From the NCBI GenBank assembly GCA_017550535.1, contig JAFZOS010000027.1, positions 110,165 to 174,164 of the forward strand: a DNA stretch of 64,000 nt, read 5' to 3'. The DNA comes from Lachnospiraceae bacterium (GTDB lineage: Bacteria; Bacillota; Clostridia; Lachnospirales; Lachnospiraceae). The notes beneath the pieces are model-generated. The model was not told where the DNA came from. It did not search any database and saw nothing but the letters and a program-made list of their open reading frames with translations. A program made the position numbers and the translations under genes. Of the stretch, positions 30,503-38,995 are shown piece after piece (the first letter of the stretch is position 1; each line of letters starts with the position of its first letter).

Positions 30503-31381
30503 TTATTTTTTTATTTCGATACCCGATAATTCGTATGTATCCTCACTTCCGGGCACTATCGTCAACTCATATTCATGACTGCTGCGCTTAGGGAGAACAT
30601 CCGATAATTCCTTATACATACCATCGGGAACAGTGACAGTTATTTCATCACCCTTTTTAAATCCCGAATCCAGCGGATCATTTACCGAAACCGTCATAGT
30701 ATTATCATTAATAAGTTTCGAAATATCATCAATGGTACATATTATCTTATATTCACCTGTTTCACCATCGCTCTTTGCCGCTTCGGTTCCTCCTGTTCTT
30801 ATTTCCGCGGCGAAATTTAAGTTGGAATTTAAAGTGTTAGTTGCTCCTTCAACAGAAACTTCATCTCTTTCAGCCTGTTTCATCGAAGCAAAATCATCTG
30901 CCTCAGCGGCTTCCTCATATTCCGGTGCCGAATCCATCGCCGGAGCTTCATCGGCATAAGCCTCGGCTTCCGCTTCATAAGTTCCTGCATCATCCGCCGA
31001 TTCCGCCATGGCATAATCTGCCATATCATTTGTCTCTTCATAAGAATCAGAAGCTTCTTCCATGGCTGCTGCCGGGGCTGCAGCCGATTCCGACATCATG
31101 GAAGCGGTTTCACTTTTTGCTCCTCCGATAAAATTGACAACTCCTATCGCAAGAAACAGGCATGCCGCAGCTGCTATCAAAGTTATATAAGCAGGTTTAA
31201 TGCGCCATTTTTTATGTTCCGTAATACTTATTGTTTTATTGACTTTATTAACAACATCCTTATCTATATTATTCCCGGCATTCCTGTCCGCTTCATCGAT
31301 CGCGGCCTCTATCCTGCCCCAGAGATCCGGAACAGTACTGTCGGCATATTTACGATATTCTTCTTCAAAATTCCTAGTCAT
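30503..31381 (-). CDS. Probable membrane anti-sigma factor paired with the ECF gene
   Basis: 292 aa. A short cytoplasmic N-terminus (FEEEYRKYADSTVPDLWGRI) resembles anti-sigma helices, one membrane helix lies at about 62-86, and an extracytoplasmic linker extremely rich in Ala, Glu, Asp and Tyr (about 90-170) precedes a small C-terminal beta-type domain. No zinc HxxxCxxC motif is seen. Its ATG overlaps the end of the ECF gene by 8 nt, the usual sigma/anti-sigma arrangement. With the sigma gene interrupted, its target may be reduced or absent. Confidence 0.75.
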   Translation of the reverse strand: MTRNFEEEYRKYADSTVPDLWGRIEAAIDEADRNAGNNIDKDVVNKVNKTISITEHKKWRIKPAYITLIAAAACLFLAIGVVNFIGGAKSETASMMSESAAAPAAAMEEASDSYEETNDMADYAMAESADDAGTYEAEAEAYADEAPAMDSAPEYEEAAEADDFASMKQAERDEVSVEGATNTLNSNLNFAAEIRTGGTEAAKSDGETGEYKIICTIDDISKLINDNTMTVSVNDPLDSGFKKGDEITVTVPDGMYKELSDVLPKRSSHEYELTIVPGSEDTYELSGIEIKK

Positions 31382-31928
31382 ATCCGAACCTCCTTAGCTG
31401 TTTTATTGCCTCCCTGTAATTCCACGTTACCGTTCCCATCGGCATATCAAGGACGGAAGCTATTTCCTTGAATGTCATATCCGCAAGCACCTTCATGGTG
31501 ATTATCTGCCGGTATATCGGCTTAAGCTTTTCAAGCGCCTGCTCGACGGAGAGCGAACCGACAACCTCTTCCTCGGGTGTGGCTTTTGTATCCGCCGCAA
31601 GCTCAAGGTCATCCGGCGGATCATCATCACCGCTCAAGCCGGCCATCAGTTCTTCCTTCTTATACTTTCTAAGATGATCGATCGCCATGTTCCTTGCCAT
31701 TGTCGCAAGGAAACCCTTATGTCCTTTTCCGGGACTGTATCCGACATCCTTCTCCTATAGCTTTATAAAGAATTCGGAAGTGATGTCTTCCGCCGTCTCC
31801 CTGTTTTTAACGATATCGAGGATCACATGATAGATAAATCCAATGTATTCCTCGTATATCTCCTTAAGCGCATCTTTATCTTTTTTCCGTATTCTTTTGA
31901 GCGCCTCGTTGAATTGTTCGTCAGTCAT
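31374..31928 (-). pseudogene. ECF sigma factor interrupted by an in-frame amber codon
   Basis: One reading frame encodes a 184-residue ECF sigma with AGGA 8 nt before the ATG (31926-31928). Codon 58 is TAG (31755-31757), falling where ECF proteins have Trp: the frame reads EFFIKL, stop, EKDVGYSP. TGG to TAG is a single base change. The rest stays open: region 2 continues with ARNMAIDHLRK and region 4 has MTFKEIASVLDMPMGTVTW. TAG is used as a normal stop here (glyQS, recJ, and this gene's own end), so recoding is unlikely. It may be a recent inactivation, a sequencing error, or a split sigma if translation restarts at 31700. Confidence 0.85.
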
Positions 31929-31969
31929 TTTTCGTTTCCTGTAGGTGATACGTTTTATGCTTCATGTTT

Positions 31970-32827
31970 TTATGGGTTTAAAAATTTTTCCCTTCGTTTT
32001 GTTGAAAGCCTCATCTTTTCCTTTATAGTTTCAACGTCCTCGTTCCTTATGCTGTCACGCAGCGAAGTTAACTCATCAATGAAGGCATCCATCTGTAAAA
32101 GCAGAGCATCCTTATTCATAAGGAAAAGCTCACTCCACATATTTTCATTTATCCTTGCTATCCTTGTTAGATCCCTGAAAGAATCACCCGTGTAATCCAC
32201 AAGCTTTTCATTGTCATTACAGGTCATAAGGGAAACGGCTATGCAATGTGTCAATTGTGATACATATGCTATCATCTTATCATGTTCCTCGGGGGTAAGC
32301 ACCGATACCTTGCGGCACCCTAATATGCCGCCCAGGTTAGAACACCATTTGATCGCCTTATCGGTATTTTTAACGGTTGGCACTACTATAAAGTTGGCAT
32401 CCCTGAATATCCGCTCGTCGGAGTTCTCGACTCCGCATACCTCGCGTCCAGCCATCGGATGCGCCGCAATGAACTCAACGTCATCCCGAAGGACATCCTG
32501 AATCTTATATACTATGTTGCCCTTTATGCCGGTAACATCGGTAAGCATAATGCCGGATTTGAAATAAGCCTGATTCTCCTTTATCCAGTCAACTATGATC
32601 GCAGGATACAGGGCGAAGATTATGGTATCCGCCTTTGAGATAAGATCCTTATCCGGCGTTGTCGCGCCTCCGTCAATTATCCCGTTTTCAACTGCATACT
32701 TAACCGATGCTTCGCTTTTATCTATCGCATCAACATGATAGCCTATCCGCTTAAGCGCCCTTGCATAGCTTCCGCCCATAAGACCGAGCCCCACTATGAG
32801 TATCCTGCTTTTATTTATCCATTCCAT
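31970..32827 (-). CDS. tyrA: Prephenate dehydrogenase
   Basis: 285 aa. Rossmann motif VGLGLMGGSYARAL (about residue 13), then the catalytic His segment FIAAHPMAGREVCG (about 140). It makes 4-hydroxyphenylpyruvate for tyrosine. No ACT domain is fused, so feedback would have to act elsewhere. AGGAG lies 8 nt before the ATG. It follows the dehydroquinase gene by 21 nt. Confidence 0.95.
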   Translation of the reverse strand: MEWINKSRILIVGLGLMGGSYARALKRIGYHVDAIDKSEASVKYAVENGIIDGGATTPDKDLISKADTIIFALYPAIIVDWIKENQAYFKSGIMLTDVTGIKGNIVYKIQDVLRDDVEFIAAHPMAGREVCGVENSDERIFRDANFIVVPTVKNTDKAIKWCSNLGGILGCRKVSVLTPEEHDKMIAYVSQLTHCIAVSLMTCNDNEKLVDYTGDSFRDLTRIARINENMWSELFLMNKDALLLQMDAFIDELTSLRDSIRNEDVETIKEKMRLSTKRREKFLNP

Positions 32828-32848
32828 GTGTTGTCTCCTGTCTGATTC

Positions 32849-33283
32849 TTACAGATCGTATTTATCAATAAGATGATCGATAGCTTCAAGATATCCTTTA
32901 AGCCCGTGTCCCTTTATCGTATTAATACATGCCTGTCTTATATAGCTTATCTTCCTGAATTTCTCTCGCTCATCGGGATCCGATATATGCACCTCAACCG
33001 CAGGAACAGACACGGCTTTCAGTGCATCAAGTATGGCAACGCTTGTATGTGTATACGCTCCGGGATTTATCACTATAGCATCAAACTGACCATAGCACCC
33101 CTGTATCATATCGACAAGGTCTCCCTCATGATTGCTCTGCACGCACTTAACTTCAATGCCCTTCTTACTGCAATGATCCTTTATCATGTTTACAAGATCA
33201 TCATAGGTTGTACTGCCATAGATATCCGGCTCCCTGATGCCAAGCATATTTAAATTCGGACCGTTAATGACCATTATCTTCAT
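32849..33283 (-). CDS. aroQ: 3-dehydroquinate dehydratase, type II
   Basis: 144 aa, standard length. Conserved NGPNLNMLGIREPDIYG, with the flexible-loop Arg and catalytic Tyr, then INPGAYTHTS and VEVHISDP. It dehydrates 3-dehydroquinate in the shikimate pathway. The ATG overlaps the chorismate mutase stop by 4 nt. Confidence 0.96.
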   Translation of the reverse strand: MKIMVINGPNLNMLGIREPDIYGSTTYDDLVNMIKDHCSKKGIEVKCVQSNHEGDLVDMIQGCYGQFDAIVINPGAYTHTSVAILDALKAVSVPAVEVHISDPDEREKFRKISYIRQACINTIKGHGLKGYLEAIDHLIDKYDL

Positions 33284-33561
33284 ATGCGCATATCCTCCAT
33301 GAGTTTATGCTGATACTGCTTTGAAATATTCAAAACCGACTTCATAAAATCATTATAAAAGGGTTTTAGTCTTTCATTTTCGATGTACTCCTCATTCCTT
33401 TTTATCAGTTCATTTTCCCTTCCGGTATCAAGGATGGGAATCCCGTTTGCACTCTTATATTCAGCTATCATTTCGGAGCACTCCATACGTTTTATGAACA
33501 GTTTTGCCATTTCCTTATCGATATCTTCGATCTTATGCCTTGCCTCGGTAAGCTTATCCAT
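33280..33561 (-). CDS. Chorismate mutase, AroQ class, stand-alone
   Basis: 93 aa, all-helical. Active-site positions known from the E. coli P-protein domain are all present: Arg8, Arg25, Lys36, Asp45, Arg48 and Glu49. It turns chorismate into prephenate, the substrate of tyrA two genes later. The ribosome-binding site lies in the last codons of the MATE gene. Confidence 0.92.
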   Translation of the reverse strand: MDKLTEARHKIEDIDKEMAKLFIKRMECSEMIAEYKSANGIPILDTGRENELIKRNEEYIENERLKPFYNDFMKSVLNISKQYQHKLMEDMRI

Positions 33562-33562
33562 T

Positions 33563-34948
33563 TTAAGTCTCCTTTATATTTCCGGGTACTTTCGTATCCG
33601 ATATTTCCAGTTTTTTAAAAAAGCGGCCCGCAAAGATCACTCCGGGGGCAAACGCTATTACATATGATAAGGGCTGTGCTTCCTGTATACCCGCAAGCCC
33701 TCTTAAGCGTGAAAGTATGAGTAATATCGGGATGAATATAACCCCGTTCCTTAAAGCCGATAAAATCGAAGCGACCACCTTCTGGCCGGTGCACTGCATG
33801 AGCATCTCCGTATTCATGCAAAGAGGAAGAAACAATACCGCCACACATTGAAGCCTGAGTGCCCTGTTTGCAACGTTTACTACCTCAGGATCGTCGCGCA
33901 GCAGGGTTATGAAAAACGGCGCTTTGACAAACAGTATCGCGCCAAGCACTACCATAAGGCCTTCACCTAAAAGTACGCTGAACTTAAAACCTTCCTTAAG
34001 CCTGTCATATCGTTTTGCACCGTATGAGAAACCGCATACGGGCTGGAAGCCCTGGCCCACACCTATGCATACCGAGAATATAAAGAAGAAAAGCCTTGAA
34101 ACGATGCTCATCCCCGCAACTCCGGCATCACCGTATACGGCAGCTTCGGTGTTTAATATTATAGTCGTGATGCTGCCAAGCCCCTGCCTCAATAAGCTCG
34201 GAAGCCCGGTTGCGACTATATCGCCTATAACGCGCAGATCAAATACAACATTCTTAAAAGAGAGCTTGCACTGCGTCTGTCCCCTGAAGAACGGTATCAG
34301 CAGTATTGCAAAGCTTATGACCTGCGAGATCGCGGTTGATAATCCCGCTCCCGCTATCCCCATATGAAGCACGAACATGAACAGCATATCTCCGAGGATA
34401 TTTAACAGTGCTCCGCTCAGCAGTCCTATCATACCATAGAAAGCCTTGCCCTCATACCTTAAAATGTTATTGACAGTGAAACTGCTGACCATAAAAGGTG
34501 CCGTTGCCAATATGAAAGTTATGTATATGCGGGCATACGGCGCAATAGTAACAGTGCTTCCAAGGCCCATAATGATCGGATCAAGAAATGCGTAGCATAT
34601 AAGTGCCGCAACGATCGCCAGCGAGAACGAACAGGCAAAAGCAGTGGACGCGACCACAGATGCCCGTGATGTATCCTTATCGCCGAGCCGCCTTGATATT
34701 ATGCTTCCCGAGCCCTGTCCGAATGTAAAACCCAGTGCCTGCAATATCGACATGAATCCGAACACGATACCAACCGCTCCGCTGGCACTGGTACCAAGTT
34801 TACCTACAAATGCGGTATCCACCACGTTATACAGGTTGCTGACCATCATGCTTATGACGGTGGGGATCGCCAGACTGATAATAAGCCTTGGGATAGGGGT
34901 TTTCAGCATTTTATCATATTGAGATTTATAAACTGTTTTATTTTTCAT
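33563..34948 (-). CDS. MATE-family efflux transporter
   Basis: 461 aa, twelve membrane helices expected. The family start (IPRLIISLAIPTVISMMVSNLYNVVDTAFVGKLG) and the second-half repeat (GLPSLLRQGLGSI) are clear. It probably exports cationic or amphipathic compounds using a Na+ or H+ gradient; the substrate cannot be read from sequence. No clear Shine-Dalgarno is seen before the ATG. It is first in the run with the aromatic genes, 1 nt before chorismate mutase, suggesting cotranscription but not necessarily shared function. Confidence 0.92.
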   Translation of the reverse strand: MKNKTVYKSQYDKMLKTPIPRLIISLAIPTVISMMVSNLYNVVDTAFVGKLGTSASGAVGIVFGFMSILQALGFTFGQGSGSIISRRLGDKDTSRASVVASTAFACSFSLAIVAALICYAFLDPIIMGLGSTVTIAPYARIYITFILATAPFMVSSFTVNNILRYEGKAFYGMIGLLSGALLNILGDMLFMFVLHMGIAGAGLSTAISQVISFAILLIPFFRGQTQCKLSFKNVVFDLRVIGDIVATGLPSLLRQGLGSITTIILNTEAAVYGDAGVAGMSIVSRLFFFIFSVCIGVGQGFQPVCGFSYGAKRYDRLKEGFKFSVLLGEGLMVVLGAILFVKAPFFITLLRDDPEVVNVANRALRLQCVAVLFLPLCMNTEMLMQCTGQKVVASILSALRNGVIFIPILLILSRLRGLAGIQEAQPLSYVIAFAPGVIFAGRFFKKLEISDTKVPGNIKET

Positions 34949-34980
34949 TTTTGTTTAAATATATCAATATGTAAAGGAGG

Positions 34981-35151
34981 CACGAATTCTCACAAGCAAA
35001 CGGTTAGGCATGGAACGCAGGCAAAATCCACCGCTTACGAAGACTAAGCATCCGAGATGAGAACGTATCGTCGGGTGAACATTTCGGATGCGTAGTCGCA
35101 GTTAGCGGTTAGTTTGCCGGAGTGGGCCGTGTTTGCGGTGAGAATTTCGTG
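34981..35151. repeat. 171-bp imperfect palindromic element
   Basis: The two halves fold back along almost the whole length. CACGAATTCTCAC pairs with the final GTGAGAATTTCGTG, GCAAAC with GTTTGC, and CCGCTTACG..ACTAAGCATCCGAGATG with CATTTCGGATGCGTAGTC..AGCGG, leaving a roughly 20-nt apex. It fills most of the 211-nt gap between the lipoprotein stop and the MATE start. No ORF is seen. A 32-nt part recurs at 12403-12434. It could be a MITE-like element or a structured RNA. Confidence 0.75.
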
Positions 35152-35159
35152 ACGACGCA

Positions 35160-37001
35160 CTAATTATTCAGAATATCGAAAACATAATCATAACTATATG
35201 TACGTACCCACAAGTCGTTATCCACAAACCGGAAATAGTCGGGGCTCTTCTTAACCTTTATCTTCTCATTAACGGCTCCGTTATAACGGTTCAGTATATA
35301 AATATAGTCGTCCTCATCAGTGAACCCGTATCCTGTTATTATGTTGTCGCCCCAGCGTACAAATGAATTTGAATTGGCTACGAGCGCATCGGATATCCAC
35401 ATAACTTCTCCGGTGGTGATATTTACACAGATCATGTATGCATTCTCAGGACAGGTCTCTGCATACGTACGGTGATAAAGGTTAAGGTAGAAAAGATCAC
35501 CGACCATGAAGCAGTTATGTATCCCCCTGGCGACAAAATCGTTGCCCTCATATCCGTCTTCATAAAGGAAGTCGGAAAAATCAAGATGATACAGCCATGT
35601 ATTGTCTGATTTATTGTACACATTTATCTGGGTAAGTGTTCCGTAACCCGCATCCCCGGTAAGTACATACCTGTATGTGCCGTCATCAAAATCCGTTCCG
35701 AGTTTAGTAGTCCCGGCCTTTGCAAACCACTCATCAACATCCGTTATTTCATTCTCCACACAGCTTATCTTCTTAAGCTTAACCGGAGTATAAGGTGTTG
35801 ATGAAGGCGCATTTGGACTCAAATACGGCTTTGGATGATCATCAAGGATAGTATAGTATGTAACTTCCGGCGTACCATCCTCTTCCACTTCATCTTCCAT
35901 GAGCGGATACCTTATGATATCTGCAAGGCTCGTCCATTCAACCGGATCGGCATTTATTATCTCATCATCCGCGCCTTTCATATGCTGATGCTTAAGTATT
36001 TTTTCCTTCAGTTCTTCGTAATCGTACCACTTGACATTTTCTTTTTTGTAGAACTCTATCATTGCGGGCGCCGGCATAACCGGTTTGTCATTATAGTCAG
36101 TAAACGAATAAAGGTAATCCTTATAATACTTTTCATACATATCATCAGAATCATCCTCAGCTTCGTATTTAACTTCCTTGAGACTGTACTGATAGATCGT
36201 ATATCCGTCACCCGAAGTAGCATATTCATTTTCGGGATAATCGGTCCTTTTCCATCCGTCCTTTAAGTAATATTTTTCTACCATCGGTGTGGCAAGGCCC
36301 ATCACTTCATCACAGGAATACAGGAAAACCCTTTCATTATCCCCATTAAAGAAGTAATTATCCCAACTGTACCTGTTGGCACCTCCGCTGCCTCCGTTAG
36401 TAACGTAACCGTATTTGTTTACCGTAAGATCCGAACGATACCCCCACTCATCATCCCACATTATATGAACTTCACCGTCCTCATAACACAGGAAATAGTC
36501 AAGAAACCATTCGCCGTAAGGAAGCATATATTTAAGCTGCAGTACCATCTCCTGCGATCCGTTGTTTCCACAGTCGATATATGAATAACTCGCATCCTTA
36601 AGTCCGCATTCCTTCATATCCTCTGTTGTAAATTCATTTGAAAGATATGTGTTAACTATCTCGGAAAAGCCGTATCGGTTGCCTTTCCTGAACCAGCCCT
36701 GTTTTTCTATATCCGAAACAGCCAGACGATCATCGGATACAAACTCCATATAAGCAGCCTCGGCTTCTTCATTCAATTTCTCTTTGTCTTTTGCCTGCTC
36801 TCTTGAGGTATCAAACTCATCGGAAACCGTCTTGGGCTTCATTACTGTATCATCATTTTGAGAATCACCCTCTCCGGGCTTAGTGGTATCTCCTTCCGTC
36901 ATAAGAGTAGCCGCAGGTTTTTTCTCCTTATCGCATCCTGTGATCATTAAGCACATTGCAACTGTAAGACAAACAATAACGATACCCGATCTTTTCTTCA
37001 T
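35160..37001 (-). CDS. Large predicted lipoprotein, unknown function
   Basis: About 613 aa. Lipobox LMITGC after a short basic signal peptide, then a charged linker. The long extracytoplasmic part is rich in Tyr, Asp and Trp. Its C-terminal third has short beta-propeller-like repeats (for example YIYILNRYNGAVNEKI), but I cannot name the family. ATG at 36999-37001 has GGAGG 6 nt upstream; an upstream in-frame ATG is less likely. It lies 22 nt downstream of the GH2 enzyme and is probably cotranscribed. Confidence 0.8.
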   Translation of the reverse strand: MKKRSGIVIVCLTVAMCLMITGCDKEKKPAATLMTEGDTTKPGEGDSQNDDTVMKPKTVSDEFDTSREQAKDKEKLNEEAEAAYMEFVSDDRLAVSDIEKQGWFRKGNRYGFSEIVNTYLSNEFTTEDMKECGLKDASYSYIDCGNNGSQEMVLQLKYMLPYGEWFLDYFLCYEDGEVHIMWDDEWGYRSDLTVNKYGYVTNGGSGGANRYSWDNYFFNGDNERVFLYSCDEVMGLATPMVEKYYLKDGWKRTDYPENEYATSGDGYTIYQYSLKEVKYEAEDDSDDMYEKYYKDYLYSFTDYNDKPVMPAPAMIEFYKKENVKWYDYEELKEKILKHQHMKGADDEIINADPVEWTSLADIIRYPLMEDEVEEDGTPEVTYYTILDDHPKPYLSPNAPSSTPYTPVKLKKISCVENEITDVDEWFAKAGTTKLGTDFDDGTYRYVLTGDAGYGTLTQINVYNKSDNTWLYHLDFSDFLYEDGYEGNDFVARGIHNCFMVGDLFYLNLYHRTYAETCPENAYMICVNITTGEVMWISDALVANSNSFVRWGDNIITGYGFTDEDDYIYILNRYNGAVNEKIKVKKSPDYFRFVDNDLWVRTYSYDYVFDILNN

Positions 37002-37023
37002 AGCTTCCTCCGATCCTTTGCTT

Positions 37024-38913
37024 TTATTTCTCCGTAACATATTCATATGCTTTATTAAGCTTAAATGCAAGTTCTTTCATCCTTGCTTTATTCACCTTAC
37101 ATACTTCCCTGTCAAAGGTATACAATCCGTTTGATTCGGTTTCAACATCCGACAGCTGTGTATAAACACAGCCGCAGATTCCATGCCGCATGTTTGGTAT
37201 CACTTCATTATCATACATCTTAAATATCCTGTCGGTAAGTGCCTCTTCGGTAGCACAGTCACCGTATCCGTATGCCTTATCGGGACAATAACTGTGTTCA
37301 AATACAGGCCTCGTAAATCCTCCGCATTCGGATATTATGACAGGTCTCCGCCAGTGATGCGGTTTTATCTTATGATAATAAAAATGATCAGAATCAACCT
37401 CGGGATCATCCTGTTTAAACCATCCGGATGCGCTGTCATATATCTTTTCGGGATCCGTTTCCCTTAATACCTCCGTAACCCTGACACTTTCAAACTGACC
37501 CCAGCCTTCATTGAAAACCGTGTAGTATATTATACATCCAAATCCCTTTAAATGGTTTACTGTATCAACACTGTGTGATATAAAGAAGTCTTTAACATCA
37601 TCCGGTACCGGGATATCCCTGTCATCTTTCCATTGTCCTGCAAAAGTCGGCATCGCGGTATGCTTTGCAAATGAATACTCACCGTTGTTTACCATATCCT
37701 GGAAAACTATCATGCCAAGCCTGTCACAGTCATAATAGAATCGCTCGGGTTCAACCTTTATATGCTTCCTAAGCACATTAAAACCAAGCTCCTTCATGCT
37801 CCTAATATCATCCTCATAATACCTATCACTTACAGGCGTATACAGTCCGTCGCTGAAATAACCCTGATCTAGCACCCCATGCAGAAATATGGGTTTGTGG
37901 TTAAGGCATATCTTCCTGCTTCCGTTTATGTCTTCTATGGTTACAGTCCTTAATGTAAAATACGATTCAACTTCATCCTCAAGGGTCGTTACTCTGATAC
38001 GATAGATGTAAGGCTTTTCCGGAGACCATAATTCAGGGGTGTTATCTTTTAATTTGATAATATTACTGCCGTTATTCAATACGGCTTCCTGCATTACCTC
38101 CGATCCGTCGCGCCCCGGCATCGTTACACTTTCATCCTCCGGATATTGTCCGCTATAAATAACGGGTTTGTATATAGTAAGCCTGTATTTATCCGCCGTA
38201 CCCGAAACAGAAATCTCAACACTACCCTCACTGTCTCCTTCGATATACCGGCACAGCACATTGTCAACATGACGCTGCGGGATTGACTCAAGCCATACCG
38301 TCTGCCAAATTCCCGAGACCGGGGTATACCACATTCCCTCAGGTTTGAGAGTCTGCTTCCCATAGGGATACTTGGTATTAAGTTCATCCCTGACCTTTAC
38401 TATGATCTCGTTTATTTCATCAATTACGATATCATCTGTTATATCAAATGAAAACGGCAGATATCCGCCCTCATGTTCACCGACACAGCTGCCGTTAACA
38501 AACACCCTGCACTCCTGATCCACCGCTCCGAAATTAAGCAGTACTCTTCCTTTTACAAAATCACGTGTTATCTCAACATCCTTCCTGTATGCAAACTCCT
38601 TTGATACATCATACGGATCCACACCCGACAGCGCCGCCTCAACCGGATACGGAACATTGATCTTATCCGAAAACATATCATCCTTAGCTTCACCGTCATA
38701 CGGATATGAGGGCGCAAAATCCCATTCACCGTTAAGTGAGATATAAGAATCCCTCCTAAGCCTCGGCCTTGGGTAGAGATGTTCCTCTTTATGCCTTGAC
38801 ATGGGAAGATGGACTTTACGGTGTACCTTGTGATCTATGCTGTTTTTGATCATACCGACAGCTTCGTTTACTATAAGCCGCGGGGCCCACAGGGCGTCAT
38901 ATATGTCAATCAT
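37024..38913 (-). CDS. Glycoside hydrolase family 2 enzyme (beta-galactosidase/beta-glucuronidase type)
   Basis: 629 aa from the first ATG. The GH2 jelly-roll opens at RDSYISLNGEWDFAPS (about residue 55), followed by an Ig-like domain and TIM barrel. The acid/base Glu is in VFNEGWGQF and the nucleophile Glu in ISECGGF. No signal peptide is seen, so it likely acts on imported oligosaccharides; sugar specificity is not readable. The first 37 residues do not look like family sequence, so Met38 is a possible true start. No Shine-Dalgarno precedes any candidate; the first ATG sits at the expected transcript start of the promoter at 38921-38929. Confidence 0.85.
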   Translation of the reverse strand: MIDIYDALWAPRLIVNEAVGMIKNSIDHKVHRKVHLPMSRHKEEHLYPRPRLRRDSYISLNGEWDFAPSYPYDGEAKDDMFSDKINVPYPVEAALSGVDPYDVSKEFAYRKDVEITRDFVKGRVLLNFGAVDQECRVFVNGSCVGEHEGGYLPFSFDITDDIVIDEINEIIVKVRDELNTKYPYGKQTLKPEGMWYTPVSGIWQTVWLESIPQRHVDNVLCRYIEGDSEGSVEISVSGTADKYRLTIYKPVIYSGQYPEDESVTMPGRDGSEVMQEAVLNNGSNIIKLKDNTPELWSPEKPYIYRIRVTTLEDEVESYFTLRTVTIEDINGSRKICLNHKPIFLHGVLDQGYFSDGLYTPVSDRYYEDDIRSMKELGFNVLRKHIKVEPERFYYDCDRLGMIVFQDMVNNGEYSFAKHTAMPTFAGQWKDDRDIPVPDDVKDFFISHSVDTVNHLKGFGCIIYYTVFNEGWGQFESVRVTEVLRETDPEKIYDSASGWFKQDDPEVDSDHFYYHKIKPHHWRRPVIISECGGFTRPVFEHSYCPDKAYGYGDCATEEALTDRIFKMYDNEVIPNMRHGICGCVYTQLSDVETESNGLYTFDREVCKVNKARMKELAFKLNKAYEYVTEK

Positions 38914-38920
38914 GTAATTT

Positions 38921-38929
38921 ATTATAGCA
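38921..38929 (-). promoter_or_regulatory. Extended -10 promoter, apparently leaderless for the GH2 gene
   Basis: The minus strand reads TGCTATAAT, a perfect extended -10. Exactly 7 nt separate it from the ATG at 38911-38913, so transcription should begin at or next to the start codon. The -35 area lies in the upstream tsf terminator and does not match consensus. Confidence 0.6.
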
Positions 38930-38930
38930 T

Positions 38931-38961
38931 AAAATTATCCCCCGCGGGTGTTCCGCGGGGG
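38931..38961 (-). terminator. Rho-independent terminator after tsf
   Basis: A 9-bp, nearly all-GC stem (38939-38947 with 38953-38961) and a 5-nt loop, followed on the minus strand by ATAATTTTA. Confidence 0.88.
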
Positions 38962-38995
38962 ACAATGATAACTATTAAATCATATGCTGTTAAGA

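Noticed and set aside
31738..31757. Amber codon as programmed recoding in the sigma gene
   Set aside because: TAG ends several normal genes here (glyQS, recJ, the sigma gene itself), and no pyrrolysine or recoding signal was seen.
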